A program made the position numbers and the translations under genes. A stretch of 64,000 bases of DNA from contig JAFUDT010000004.1 in the NCBI GenBank assembly GCA_017464285.1, positions 186,001-250,000 on the forward strand. The letters are read 5' to 3'. The notes under the pieces were generated by a model, which saw only the letters and a list, made by a program, of their open reading frames with translations, did no database searches and was not told the DNA's origin. This DNA comes from Bacteroidales bacterium (GTDB taxonomy: Bacteria; Bacteroidota; Bacteroidia; Bacteroidales; UBA1402). Each line of letters begins with the position of its first letter. The first letter of the stretch is position 1. Of this stretch, positions 33,206 to 42,766 are shown one piece after another.

Positions 33206-34000
33206 TTACCGCCTTCGTAAATAATCTACAATCCCATCTACATGCAGCGCCACTATTGCCTTCTTCCCTACCTCGGAGAGCAGGAACTGGTAGTCGGGAA
33301 ACGCGTCCATGAAGAGGTTTTCCGTGAGAACGACCGGACAGTATGTGTGCTTCAGCAGGTATAACGGTGCCTCGAAGTCCGGGTCTCCGTCGGAGTAGTC
33401 CATCTGGACCTTGTGGCCGGGCAGGTGGTTCTGCGCTGCACGGTAAAGACAGGTTGCAAATTTGTCAGCTTCCATGACGTGGATGGAGAGCCAGGGGCGC
33501 TCGGAGACTTTCTCTTTCCAGGTGCCGTAGGCATTGGCATCCGGGAAAGCAACCACCTTGCAGCCCTCAAGGACATCTACGCGGTCGTTGAGTTGTCCTT
33601 TGCCGCCGGTGGCCAGCCAGTTGCATTCGGGCATTACGGCGGAGCCGATGATGGCGGTCTTCTCGGCCTCAACCAGAACAACGGGTTTGTCCGGGTACTT
33701 GGTGAGCAGGAGCTCTCCGAAAAGGCATTGCTTGAGTTCCCTCTTCTCCGGGAGCTGCTTTTTTAGGAGGGGGTGTGCCCAGGTGATGCGACCGGGCTGG
33801 GATTCATCTTTGATGCGCTTTCCGGTATCTGGATTGTACTTCATAATCTTGCCGGTACAGCATCGGCCTTGGATGTCCAGTTGGTAGAAGATGACATCGC
33901 CGGACTTGGTGACGCCAATGAGGTAGTCGGCAATCACGCGGAGGATGGTGTCGGTGTCAAAGAGCTTGGTGAGGAAACGGAGGAAGTCGCTGAGTGGATA
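33206..34000 (-). pseudogene. DUF6371/Toprim-like mobile-element protein gene, 5' end missing
   Basis: The frame contains FLRFLTKLFDTDTILR, IADYLIGVTKSGDVIFYQLD, then KPVVLVEAEKTAIIGSAV and VVAFPDANAYGTW, a Toprim-like fold seen in primase-like DUF6371 proteins of Bacteroidota mobile elements. The C-terminus is present to the stop at 33206. No proper start is visible: the frame continues past 33937 to about 34000, where it meets the oppositely oriented helicase fragment. The N-terminal zinc-finger part expected for the family is missing, so I treat the gene as truncated. Confidence 0.65.
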
Positions 34001-34001
34001 G

Positions 34002-35504
34002 GTCCAGAAGTGGCTGGACCTTATCCGGGGCGCTTATACAGAAAACATCGTCACGGAACTCAAACTGGGCACGGAGAAGCCGCCGATGCCCTTCTCCGAT
34101 GCCCGCCTGCTGAGCTATCTCCAGCACACTTACTGGTTCCTGCCCTCCGTAGCCGCCTGCCGGACCATGGCCAAACTGCTGAAGAAGCGCTCCAATCGCT
34201 TCTATGACGAATACAAGGTTATCGTGGCTGCCGGCCATGAGGCCGGAATGGGGGCCCATGCCGTGGAACCTGTTTATAACGCAATGGAAGATCCGCAGGA
34301 CACCAAGACCATCACGCTCTCCTGCGGCAAACTCTCAACCGGCGTTACTGTGAAGCCCTGGACGGGCATTATGATGCTCCGTAACACCACGTCCCCGGAA
34401 ACCTACTTTCAGGCAGCCTTCCGCGTCCAGTCGCCCTGGACTACAAAAGATGAATCCGGTGACGAAGTCATCCTGAAACCCCTCTGCTACGTATTTGACT
34501 TCGCCCCCAACCGGGCACTGCGTCAGGTAGAAGAGTACAGCTGCCAGCTCAATGTACAGGAATCCAATCCGGAGAAGAAGGTGGAGCAGTTCATCAGGTT
34601 CCTGCCCATTCTGGCTTTCGATGGCTCCTCCATGAAGGAAATCGATGCCGCCGGTGTGCTTGATATGGCTATGAGCGGCACCACGGCCACACTCCTGGCC
34701 CGCCGCTGGGAGAGCGCCGTCCTGGTAAACGTGGACAATGCCACCCTGCAGCGCCTGATGAACAATCCGGAAGCGATGAAGTCCCTGATGAACATCGAGG
34801 GGTTCCACAACCTGAATTCCGATATCGAGACCATCATCAACAAATCCGAGCACGTCAAAAACACCAAGAAGGAGAAAGGCGAAGACCTTTCCCAGAAAGA
34901 AAAGAAGCAACTCACCGAGGAAGAGAAAGAGTACAAGAGCAAACGCAAGGAAATCCAGGAGAAACTGATCAAGTTTGCCACTCGCATTCCGGTCTTTATG
35001 TATCTCACCGACTACCGTGAGTACTGCCTCAAAGACGTTATCGAGCAGCTGGAGCCGGACCTCTTCCGAAAGGTCACCGGCCTCACCCTCAAGGATTTCA
35101 GCCTGCTCGTGAGCCTTGGCGTCTTCAACAGCGAACTGATGAACGACGCCGTCTATAAGTTCAAGCGATACGAAGACTCCTCCCTGGAATACACCGGCAT
35201 CGACAAACACACCGGCACCGTCATCGGCCTGTGGGACACCGCCATCGATACGGCTGCAAGGAGTGAAATTTCTCCGCTTGCTTCGCTCGGTCGTAATGAC
35301 AAGGATGAAACCGTCACTCCGGGCAGAGTCGAGGAATCCCCCTGGGAGCACCTCCAAGTCGGAGATTCCGTCATCCACAAGAGCCTCGGTCCGGGCTCGG
35401 TCATGGCCCTGGATGAAAAATATCTGATTGTGAGATTTCCCGACCGGGAATCCAAATTCCTCTATCCAGGGGCTTTCGAAACTGGCTACCTGTCGGTGGA
35501 CTGA
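34002..35504 (+). pseudogene. 3' fragment of a superfamily-2 helicase / restriction-type gene
   Basis: The open frame begins after a TAG at 33999-34001 with VQKWLDLIRGAYTENIVTEL and has no convincing start; an internal ATG lies at 34086. It carries helicase C-terminal motifs (ITLSCGKLSTGVTVKPWTG and SPETYFQAAFRVQSPW, the motif VI region), then a long Lys/Glu-rich helical part. It lacks the Walker A and DEAD/DEAH half. Such C-terminal regions belong to large helicases encoded beside N-6 methylases in Bacteroidota restriction loci. A REP-like sequence is embedded in frame near the end, and the stop overlaps the 3' end of the neighbouring transporter gene by 19 bases. Confidence 0.65.
35257..35300. 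repeat. REP-like sequence embedded in the helicase fragment
   Basis: The stretch containing TCTCCGCTTGCTTCGCTCGG and GTCGTAATGACAA looks like a dispersed chromosomal repeat rather than helicase coding sequence. It translates to EISPLASLGRNDK in the frame of the gene, without breaking it. Confidence 0.45.
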
Positions 35505-36562
35505 GAAATATCCCGCAAGGCTATTTCCTTTTTCTCACTGGCGATGCGCTTGCGATAGCGGTCTTTGGCCAGCTGCTGCATGTCGCGCACTTCGTCGCGT
35601 TCATCGACGATTTCGTTGCCCAGGATGGTCTCAATGACATCTTCAAGAGTAAGAATACCTTGAAAAGAGCCATATTCGTCGATAACCACGCTGATGGGCT
35701 CGTCCTTGGAAATCATCTCGTCCCAGATGACATCCAGGGTGGCGTCTTCCCGGAAGGAGGGGATATCGCGCCGAATGTCGCCCAAAGTCACGTCAAACTT
35801 GTCTTCGGCAATCAGTTGCAGAGCCTCCATGCGGAGAATGTAGCCGGTGATGTACTCGTCGTTGTCTGCATAGACGGGGATGCGGCTGTGATGCAGGTAG
35901 CGTTTGTCTTTGTAGAAACGCTTGAGAGTCATTGCTTCCGGGGCAATAGCCGCCACGACGCGCGGGGTCATGGCATCGCTGGCACAGACTTCATCGAGTG
36001 AAATAATATTCTGAATGACTTCATTTTCGTCCTCGTCCAGCTCGCCGGCTTCCTCGGCCACATCGGCCAAGGCTCCGACTTCGTCGCGCGAAACGGCAGT
36101 GGCGGCTTCGTCGGGGGTGATGCGCTTCTGGAGCCATTCCACTCCTATGACGATGGGGTAGAGTATCAGAATCAGAGCCCGGACAGTATAGGCGGCGAAA
36201 CCCATGAGGTGTCTCCACCGGGCCGTTCCGATGTTTTTGGGAATGATTTCCGCGAAGAGCAGAATCAGGATGGTCGTGATGATACTGACCAGGCCGAACC
36301 AGGCGGAACCGAATACCAGGGTCGCCTGACGGCCCACTCCGGCTGCCCCTATGGTGTTGGCTATCGTATTCAGAGTGAGGATGGCGGCCAGGGGGCGGGA
36401 AGTGTCGTTCTTGTATTTTTTCATCAGCGTGGCCGGCTTGTAGCCTTCTTCCTCACGCATGGTGATATACGAAATGGGAGTACTCATCAGCGTTGCCTCC
36501 AGCACAGAGCAGAGGAACGAGATGAGCATGGCACCCGATAAAAAGATCAGCAGTAGTGTCAT
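35486..36562 (-). CDS. CNNM/CorC-type transporter (DUF21 plus CBS domains)
   Basis: The 358-residue protein has an N-terminal CNNM (DUF21) membrane domain with several helices, including LLIFLSGAMLISFLCSVLEA and the conserved LTLNTIANTIGAAGVG and LFAEIIPKNIG. Two CBS repeats follow (SDAMTPRVVAAI, SRIPVYADNDEYITGYIL, ISVVIDEYGSFQGILTLEDVIE). The family is linked to Mg2+ or other divalent-cation export or homeostasis. The C-terminal CorC-HlyC domain usual in longer members is short or missing. Its 3' end overlaps the helicase fragment on the other strand. It is divergent from typA. Confidence 0.88.
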   Translation of the reverse strand: MTLLLIFLSGAMLISFLCSVLEATLMSTPISYITMREEEGYKPATLMKKYKNDTSRPLAAILTLNTIANTIGAAGVGRQATLVFGSAWFGLVSIITTILILLFAEIIPKNIGTARWRHLMGFAAYTVRALILILYPIVIGVEWLQKRITPDEAATAVSRDEVGALADVAEEAGELDEDENEVIQNIISLDEVCASDAMTPRVVAAIAPEAMTLKRFYKDKRYLHHSRIPVYADNDEYITGYILRMEALQLIAEDKFDVTLGDIRRDIPSFREDATLDVIWDEMISKDEPISVVIDEYGSFQGILTLEDVIETILGNEIVDERDEVRDMQQLAKDRYRKRIASEKKEIALRDISQSTDR

Positions 36563-36579
36563 AATTTACAAAGACAGCG

Positions 36580-36610
36580 CAAAGTACGGGAAAATAAATG
36601 TAATGGCAAA
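36580..36610 (-). promoter_or_regulatory. Probable promoter of the CNNM transporter gene
   Basis: On the minus strand TTTG (36610-36607) is followed after 20 bases by TACTTTG (36586-36580), a -7 box one base short of TAnnTTTG. It lies 18 bases before the start. Confidence 0.4.
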
Positions 36611-36614
36611 AAAA

Positions 36615-36646
36615 TTTGATTTTACACTCTATAAACACTAATTTTG
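36615..36646 (+). promoter_or_regulatory. typA promoter
   Basis: TTTG at 36615-36618 is followed after 20 bases by TAATTTTG at 36639-36646, both exact matches to the Bacteroidota consensus, 38 bases before typA. Confidence 0.75.
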
Positions 36647-36683
36647 CGGTCGCAAAAAAGCTTGCGAAAATAATCCGTAACTA

Positions 36684-38504
36684 ATGAAAGAACAGGCAAT
36701 TAGGAATATCGCCATTATCGCGCATGTCGACCATGGCAAGACAACCTTGGTCGACAAGATGCTGCTGGCCGGTAAATTGTTTCGTGAGAATGAGACAGCC
36801 GGCGAACTGATATTGGACAACAATGAACTGGAACGCGAGCGGGGCATCACGATTCTGTCGAAGAATGTGTCCATCAACTACAAAGGAGTAAAAATCAATA
36901 TTATAGATACTCCGGGACATGCCGACTTCGGCGGTGAAGTGGAGCGTGTGCTCAACATGGCCGACGGAGTGCTGCTGCTCGTGGACGCCTTTGAGGGACC
37001 GATGCCCCAGACCCGTTTTGTGTTGCAGAAGGCTTTGGAAATAGGCCTGAAGCCTATCGTGGTCATCAACAAGGTAGACAAACCGAATTGCCGTCCGTCG
37101 GAAGTTCAGGAGGCCGTCTTCGATCTGATGTTCAATCTGGACGCCACCGAAGAACAGTTGGATTTTCCCACCGTCTATGGCTCGGCCAAGCGCGGCTGGA
37201 TGTCGGACGACTGGCAGCATGAAACCAGCGACATCACTTACCTGCTGGATCAGATTATCGAACATATTCCGGCACCGGAGCGGCTGGAAGGCAGCCCGCA
37301 GATGCTGGTCACTTCGCTCGACTATTCCTCCTATGTGGGCCGCATTGCCATCGGCCGTGTCCATCGCGGTACTTTCCGAGAGGGGCAGGAGGTGACGCTG
37401 GTCAAGCGTGACGGAAGCATGCAAAAGTCCAAAATCAAGGAACTGCACGAGTTTGTCGGCTTCGGCCGTACACATTGTTCGGAAATCAGTTCAGGTGACA
37501 TCTGCGCCATGGTGGGTATCGAGAATTTTGAGATCGGCGACACCATCGCCGACCCGGTGGTGCCGGAGGCACTGCCGCCGATTGCCATCGACGAACCGAC
37601 CATGAGCATGGTCTTCACCATCAACAATTCGCCATTCTTCGGCCAGGACGGCAAGTATGTCACATCCAGGCACATTCATGAACGTTTGATGCGTGAGCTG
37701 GACAAGAACCTGGCCTTGCGCGTGGAAAAGGAGCCTGATTCGGATGTTTGGACAGTCTATGGCAGAGGGGTCTTGCATCTATCTGTTTTGATTGAGACCA
37801 TGCGTCGCGAAGGCTACGAACTACAGGTCGGCCAGCCCCGGGTCATCATCAAGGAAATCGACGGAGTCAAGTGCGAGCCGGTCGAGGAAATGACCATTAA
37901 TGTCACAGAAGAGGCTGCCAGTAAAATGATCGACGCTGTCACGCGCCGCAAGGGGGACCTGATGCAGATGGAGACTCAGAACGGCCGTGTCCACCTCGAA
38001 TTCATGATACCTTCACGCGGTATCATCGGCCTGAGGAGCATGTTGCTTACCCTCTCGGCCGGTGAGGCGGTCATCGCCCACCGCTTCAAGGAATATCAGC
38101 CCTACAAGGGCGAAATCGAGCGCCGTGAGAACGGTTCGATGATTGCGGCCGAAACGGGGACGGCGGTCGCCTATGGCATGGATAAACTCCAGGACCGCGG
38201 TCGCTTCTTCATCTCTCCGGGCGAAGAGGTGTATGCCGGTCAGGTGGTCGGAGAACACAGCAAGGAAGGCGACCTGGTGGTCAATGTCAACAAAACCAAG
38301 AAACTGACCAATGTCCGTGCTTCGGGCACCGATGAAAAGGTCACTCTGCCGCCGCCTGTCATCTTTTCCCTTGAAGAGGCGCTCGAGTATATCAAGCAGG
38401 ATGAATACGTGGAGGTGACTCCCAAGCACATGCGTATGCGCAAGATAGTCCTGGATGAAATCGAACGCAAGCGCATGGCCAACCGCCGCTCTTCTGCAGA
38501 ATAG
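36684..38504 (+). CDS. typA: Ribosome-associated GTPase TypA/BipA
   Basis: TypA is a translational GTPase that helps assemble the large ribosomal subunit, especially under stress or cold. The 606-residue length is standard. It carries the P-loop [14 protein letters not shown], the switch I region [24 protein letters not shown] and the BipA-specific C-terminal domain ([17 protein letters not shown], then [17 protein letters not shown]). The start at 36684 follows a consensus promoter. Confidence 0.97.
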   Translation: MKEQAIRNIAIIAHVDHGKTTLVDKMLLAGKLFRENETAGELILDNNELERERGITILSKNVSINYKGVKINIIDTPGHADFGGEVERVLNMADGVLLLVDAFEGPMPQTRFVLQKALEIGLKPIVVINKVDKPNCRPSEVQEAVFDLMFNLDATEEQLDFPTVYGSAKRGWMSDDWQHETSDITYLLDQIIEHIPAPERLEGSPQMLVTSLDYSSYVGRIAIGRVHRGTFREGQEVTLVKRDGSMQKSKIKELHEFVGFGRTHCSEISSGDICAMVGIENFEIGDTIADPVVPEALPPIAIDEPTMSMVFTINNSPFFGQDGKYVTSRHIHERLMRELDKNLALRVEKEPDSDVWTVYGRGVLHLSVLIETMRREGYELQVGQPRVIIKEIDGVKCEPVEEMTINVTEEAASKMIDAVTRRKGDLMQMETQNGRVHLEFMIPSRGIIGLRSMLLTLSAGEAVIAHRFKEYQPYKGEIERRENGSMIAAETGTAVAYGMDKLQDRGRFFISPGEEVYAGQVVGEHSKEGDLVVNVNKTKKLTNVRASGTDEKVTLPPPVIFSLEEALEYIKQDEYVEVTPKHMRMRKIVLDEIERKRMANRRSSAE

Positions 38505-38519
38505 CGGACAAAAGCTTTT

Positions 38520-39368
38520 TCAGTGAACCAGGGATTTCCGGTATTCCATAGGTGACTGACCGGTGTTGTTCTTGAAATACCGGCTGAAGGAAGGCAGATC
38601 GGGGAATCCTAACTGCTCGCTGATGTCGGTCATGTTCAGATTGTTGTACCTGAGCAGCATTTTGGCCCTGACGACAATGACTTCCGCAATCCATTTGCTG
38701 GCATTGATACCGGTCTCATGAGTGATGATGCTGCCGAAGTATTTGGGTGAAAGATGGGCCAGGTCGGCATAGAACGAGACGTCGTGTGACTGGTCGTAGT
38801 ATTTGTTCAGGGCCTCGTAGAAGGCATTGAAATACCGTTTTCCAGGCTTGGTTCTGTTATTCTCTTTTTCCGGCAGATAACTGTCCGTCATTTTTGTCAG
38901 AATATTCAGCAGGGACATGCAGCAGGTCTCTCTTTCCGGAATGTCGCTTTCCGAAATGGTCTTTATCAGAGAGAATACATGCTCGACAGCCTCGAACGAC
39001 TCCTGGTCGAGGTGTAAGACAGGATTTTTCAGATAGAACTGGTGCTGCTGGTAGATACTGGTCTTCTTGATTTCCTCGGTGAGCCGCTGTGAAACGACAA
39101 TCATGCTTGCCAGATAGTCTTCTGAGGTCTGGTTGGCGGTGATGATATGATTGGGGAAGAACACGGAGATATCATGCTGACCCATAGAAAAGCGGTTCAT
39201 GTCATATTCCGTCTGTATGCTTCCCCTGCGACCAAGGCAGATAATCAGGAGGGGAGAAAGGTAGGGCTCACCATATACCGGCATATCAATCACATCATTG
39301 AAAACAGTGATGCCGTTTTTTTCTATCATTTCGGCATGAGAGGTGAAGAGGTTTCTTTTGCTTGCCAT
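38520..39368 (-). CDS. AraC-family transcriptional regulator
   Basis: The 282-residue protein has an N-terminal sensor region (GITVFNDVIDMPVYGEPYLSP) and a C-terminal double helix-turn-helix, with ARAC signature NMTDISEQLGFPDLPSFSRYF and NNTGQSPMEYRKSL. It is closely similar in layout to the second regulator at 39683-40543 (FDDIRQMPVYHVPYISPYL versus FNDVIDMPVYGEPYLSPLL), so the two are probably tandem duplicates. Its stop lies 15 bases from the typA stop, converging. The ligand is unknown. Confidence 0.88.
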   Translation of the reverse strand: MASKRNLFTSHAEMIEKNGITVFNDVIDMPVYGEPYLSPLLIICLGRRGSIQTEYDMNRFSMGQHDISVFFPNHIITANQTSEDYLASMIVVSQRLTEEIKKTSIYQQHQFYLKNPVLHLDQESFEAVEHVFSLIKTISESDIPERETCCMSLLNILTKMTDSYLPEKENNRTKPGKRYFNAFYEALNKYYDQSHDVSFYADLAHLSPKYFGSIITHETGINASKWIAEVIVVRAKMLLRYNNLNMTDISEQLGFPDLPSFSRYFKNNTGQSPMEYRKSLVH

Positions 39369-39406
39369 AATAATTCGCTTTTATGCGTTGGACAATTCTT
39401 TGTCGG

Positions 39407-39440
39407 CAAATGTAAGTATTTTATTCTCTGTTTTGTCAAA
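39407..39440 (-). promoter_or_regulatory. Promoter of the first AraC-family gene
   Basis: On the minus strand TTTG (39440-39437) is followed after 22 bases by TACATTTG (39414-39407). Two direct copies of a GTCAAATAAG/GACAAATAAT-like sequence start at 39435 and 39454, possible regulator sites overlapping the -33 box. The remaining bases of this 314-base gap up to 39682 hold only the hairpin listed next. Confidence 0.55.
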
Positions 39441-39615
39441 TAAGTGGAGAATTGACAAATAATCGGCCCTAATTGTATTTGTTTACATGCGGTTTTGCGT
39501 GAATTTTGCAGCGGATAACACCAGACTATCCGCCAAAAAAGGCCACAGCATAACCTGACCTGATTGCCTAATCACTGAATAAACACTTTCTTGCCAAAAC
39601 CAGCTTCTGGTACAT

Positions 39616-39658
39616 CCGGTCACCGTGGCCTCACCCAATGGGTGGTTACGGTGACCGG
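39616..39658. terminator. Long hairpin between the two AraC-family genes
   Basis: CCGGTCACCGT (39616-39626) is perfectly complementary to ACGGTGACCGG (39648-39658), with an inner CACCC/GGGTG stem. It lies 25 bases after the stop of the second regulator. No T tract follows on either strand, so a terminator role is plausible but not certain. Confidence 0.45.
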
Positions 39659-39682
39659 TCCGGCCAGCCTGTAGAGAGGTCG

Positions 39683-40543
39683 TCATTGTCTCCGGAACTC
39701 CGAAGGGGTTATTCCTGTCTCTGTCTTGAAATACCGGCTGAAGGTGGTCTGATCCGGAAAACCGAGACTGTCGGCTATCTGTTGCATATTCATTTGCAGA
39801 TCTTCGTGAAGCAACATTTTTGCCTTGAGTATCACATGTCTGCTGATCCAGTCTTTGGCATTGATACCTGTCTGTTGTTTAATGATGGACGAAAAATGCT
39901 TTGGTGTCAGGCAAAAAAGGCTGGCATAGTACCTGACTTCCCGATTTTCCTGATAGTGTTCTGTGATCGCCTGGTAAAACCGCGTAAACAGTTCCTGGCG
40001 CGGTGAAAGCGAGCGGGCGGACAACCCGTTCTCCCGTCGGTAGTCCTGCAGCATGATGGCCATGATGTGCAGCAGGCCATTGATCACCAGATCCTTTGGC
40101 GGGTGGCTTGACTTGGTGAGGTTGCGTAATACCTGCAACATATGCAGTAGGTTGTCAAACTGATCTTCTTCGAGATGGAAATGAGGTTGCCAGTTGTATT
40201 GGTAGAATTCAGTGAACAGTGAAGGTGCAATAGCCTTCATCTCATTTGTCAGTTTCGGGGTCATGGCCAGTAGGATGGCACGATAGTCGTCCGATGATTC
40301 ATGCGGCAGGAGCGTATGGCCGGGTAGTACCACGGCGATATCGTGAGCTTCGAACCGGGTCGGCCGCATGTCGTAGTCGGTGCGGACCCAGCCTTGCAGG
40401 TTCAAAGTGACGGTGAGGTACGGCGAGATATAGGGGACATGATAGACGGGCATTTGGCGGATGTCGTCGAATACCATCAGCCCGCGTTCGTCGATACTGA
40501 TGGACTGTGAAGTAAGCGGGTGTTTATGGGATTTGTTAGGCAT
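39683..40543 (-). CDS. AraC-family transcriptional regulator, paralogue of the neighbour
   Basis: The 286-residue protein has the same two-part design as the regulator at 38520-39368: an N-terminal sensor part with MVFDDIRQMPVYHVPYISP and a C-terminal HTH pair with NMQQIADSLGFPDQTTFSRYF and TETGITPSEFRRQ. It is transcribed in the same direction but separated by a hairpin and a distinct promoter. The -7 box TATTTTTG lies at 40570-40563 on the minus strand, 20 bases before the start. The target genes are unknown; the divergent carbohydrate-binding lipoprotein gene at 40838 is a candidate. Confidence 0.88.
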   Translation of the reverse strand: MPNKSHKHPLTSQSISIDERGLMVFDDIRQMPVYHVPYISPYLTVTLNLQGWVRTDYDMRPTRFEAHDIAVVLPGHTLLPHESSDDYRAILLAMTPKLTNEMKAIAPSLFTEFYQYNWQPHFHLEEDQFDNLLHMLQVLRNLTKSSHPPKDLVINGLLHIMAIMLQDYRRENGLSARSLSPRQELFTRFYQAITEHYQENREVRYYASLFCLTPKHFSSIIKQQTGINAKDWISRHVILKAKMLLHEDLQMNMQQIADSLGFPDQTTFSRYFKTETGITPSEFRRQ

Positions 40544-40562
40544 TATTTCCTGTTTGTGCGCT

Positions 40563-40570
40563 CAAAAATA
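40563..40570 (-). promoter_or_regulatory. -7 promoter element of the second AraC-family gene
   Basis: On the minus strand TATTTTTG matches TAnnTTTG, 20 bases before the start. No matching -33 box is seen. Confidence 0.45.
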
Positions 40571-40775
40571 CGATTATTTTGGCTAAAAGGGAGTGTTAAA
40601 TGGATTTTTTGCACAATATTTCAGAATTATGACAGCTTCCCGTTGGGGCTGTGTTCAATACATTTGCGCCGCTTTATGACATCCCCATTGATCCAGCCTA
40701 TGAACTCCCTTAGCGGCGGCAAAGATGATGGTGGCAGCCATTGTTGAGGGCAGTGTCCAAAAACGAAAAAAGTGT

Positions 40776-40783
40776 TATCTTTG
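40776..40783 (+). promoter_or_regulatory. -7 promoter element of the envelope cluster
   Basis: TATCTTTG matches TAnnTTTG and lies 54 bases before the lipoprotein gene at 40838. No TTTG is seen 19-20 bases upstream. The rest of 40544-40775 holds no gene that I can support. Confidence 0.45.
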
Positions 40784-40837
40784 TGCCTCTTGCCCGGTAG
40801 AAAACGCGGACGGTGGGTTTCAATTTAAGAATAAACG

Positions 40838-42754
40838 ATGATTGACAGGTTATTAAAATTATTTCCCGAAGCCTTGGGCTGTCTGCTGGCCCTGCTGTTC
40901 TGCTGCTGCAGTGCAGACAGCGAAGCTGATGAAACTCAGGAAGCAGTGGTGGAGGAAGTCCCCGACGAGGACAGCGACGATCTGATGGCCAACACCACCT
41001 TCGACCGCACTGTCTCCGTAGTGTTTTCGACCGACGGCACGGCCACGGTGTCCAATGCCGGCTCTGATTTTGAGGTGGTTGTCAGCGGTAATGATGTCAC
41101 CGTCACCAACAATGGCAGTGAAAATGTGATTTACGCATTGAGCGGTACCACCACGGACGGTTGCTTCAAACTGTACAGCAGCAAGAAGCAGGCTATCGCT
41201 CTGAACGGGGTCAGCATTACAAACAAAGACGGTGCCGCCATCAATAATCAGAGTAAAAAACGGACTTTTGTCACTGTGGAGGGCACCAACTATCTGACAG
41301 ACGGGCCTTCTTACAATACCCCGGACGGCGAAGATGAAAAAGCTGCTTTTTTCAGCGAAGGCCAGCTGGTATTCAGCGGCAGCGGCAGTCTGACAGTCAC
41401 CGCTTCAGGCGGCGCCGGCATTACCAGTGACGATTACCTTCGCTTCCTGTCTGCTCCGACTGTCACGGTACGTTCCAGCGCCGGTCACGGAATCCGCGGC
41501 AAAGAGGCTGTCATCATCGCCTCCGGAACGATAGAGGTTTCCAGCTCAGCGGCCATGAAGAAAGGTATTGCTTCGGACGGTAAGGTGACGATTATGGACG
41601 GCACGGTGACGGCTTCCGTCAGCGGCGCTGCCGCCTACGACAGTGACGATGCTGAATACAAGGGCGCTGCCGGTATCAAAGCCGATGTTACATTCAGAAT
41701 GACAGGCGGACAACTGACGGTTGTCAGTACAGGCAGCGGCGGCAAAGGTATCAAGGTGGGCTCCTCGTCAACGACGGGGACAGGCTATTTTGAAGGAGGT
41801 ACGGTGAATGTCAAGGTGAGCGGCTCCAATTATGGCAGCAGCAATAATGGCGGCCGGGGCCGTGCTCCGCGTATGCCTCAGGCATTTGGACAGCCGGGTG
41901 CCATGGATATGCTGCCCATGGGAATGTATCCGCCGGAACCTCCTTTTGGACCGGAAGAAGACGGACCGGCTCCCGACAGGGTGTCTGCCGCTCCTGGCTT
42001 TGCTTCGAATTCTTCGGACAATTCCGTTTCCGCAAAAGGTATAAAAAGCACGGGAGATTTGTTCTTTACCGACGGCATAGTGACCGTGACGGCCAGTGCT
42101 CATGAGGGTATTGAGGCCAAAGGAGAAATGAAAGTCTCCGGCGGCCAGGTCTATGCACAGTCTTCGGATGATGCAATCAATTCGGCTTCTCACATGACCA
42201 TTACAGGCGGCTATGTCTGTGCCTACTCCACGGGCAACGACGGCCTGGATGCCAACGGCAACTGCTATGTCAAGGGCGGTGTTGTCTATGCCGTCGGGGC
42301 CGGTTCGCCGGAGATGGGTATTGATGCCAATACCGAAGGTGGATACAAGCTCTATGTTTCCGGAGGGACGCTGGTGGCCGTCGGCGGTCTGGAAAACGGA
42401 TCCAGCCTGACACAGTCGTGTTATTCGGCCTCCTGGAGCGACAACACATGGTATGCCCTGTATAGCGGCGGCGATCTGGCCTTTGTCTTCAAGACTCCTT
42501 CGAGCGGAGGCTCCGGACTGATTGTTTCCACCTCTGCCACCCCCTCTCTGAAAAGCGGAGTGACAGCATCCGGTACAGCTTGTTTCAACACTATGGGCTA
42601 TATTGACGCGACTGTCAGCGGAGGTTCTTCTGTGGCACTTTCCTCCTATACGGGAGGAAACGGCGGCGGAGGCGGTCCTCGCTGGATGCCGCGTCCACCT
42701 GTCGGTCCCGGGCAACAAGTGCCGGGAAGCGGAGATTTCGAGAAAAACTTTTAA
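40838..42754 (+). CDS. Cthe_2159-type carbohydrate-binding lipoprotein
   Basis: The 638-residue protein has a lipoprotein signal with a Cys cluster (LALLFCCCSADSE). The body is a repetitive beta-helix-like chain rich in Gly, Ser and Asp with units such as KQAIALNGVSITNKDGAAIN, VSGGQVYAQSSDDAINS and TGGYVCAYSTGNDGLDANGN, as in Cthe_2159 proteins that bind acidic plant polysaccharides. A Pro/Gly-rich insert (residues 330-385) interrupts the helix, and the C-terminus is Gly/Pro-rich. It is the first gene of a five-gene run (to 45660) and is paralogous to 45734-47542. Confidence 0.8.
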   Translation: MIDRLLKLFPEALGCLLALLFCCCSADSEADETQEAVVEEVPDEDSDDLMANTTFDRTVSVVFSTDGTATVSNAGSDFEVVVSGNDVTVTNNGSENVIYALSGTTTDGCFKLYSSKKQAIALNGVSITNKDGAAINNQSKKRTFVTVEGTNYLTDGPSYNTPDGEDEKAAFFSEGQLVFSGSGSLTVTASGGAGITSDDYLRFLSAPTVTVRSSAGHGIRGKEAVIIASGTIEVSSSAAMKKGIASDGKVTIMDGTVTASVSGAAAYDSDDAEYKGAAGIKADVTFRMTGGQLTVVSTGSGGKGIKVGSSSTTGTGYFEGGTVNVKVSGSNYGSSNNGGRGRAPRMPQAFGQPGAMDMLPMGMYPPEPPFGPEEDGPAPDRVSAAPGFASNSSDNSVSAKGIKSTGDLFFTDGIVTVTASAHEGIEAKGEMKVSGGQVYAQSSDDAINSASHMTITGGYVCAYSTGNDGLDANGNCYVKGGVVYAVGAGSPEMGIDANTEGGYKLYVSGGTLVAVGGLENGSSLTQSCYSASWSDNTWYALYSGGDLAFVFKTPSSGGSGLIVSTSATPSLKSGVTASGTACFNTMGYIDATVSGGSSVALSSYTGGNGGGGGPRWMPRPPVGPGQQVPGSGDFEKNF

Positions 42755-42766
42755 TACCATAATAAG

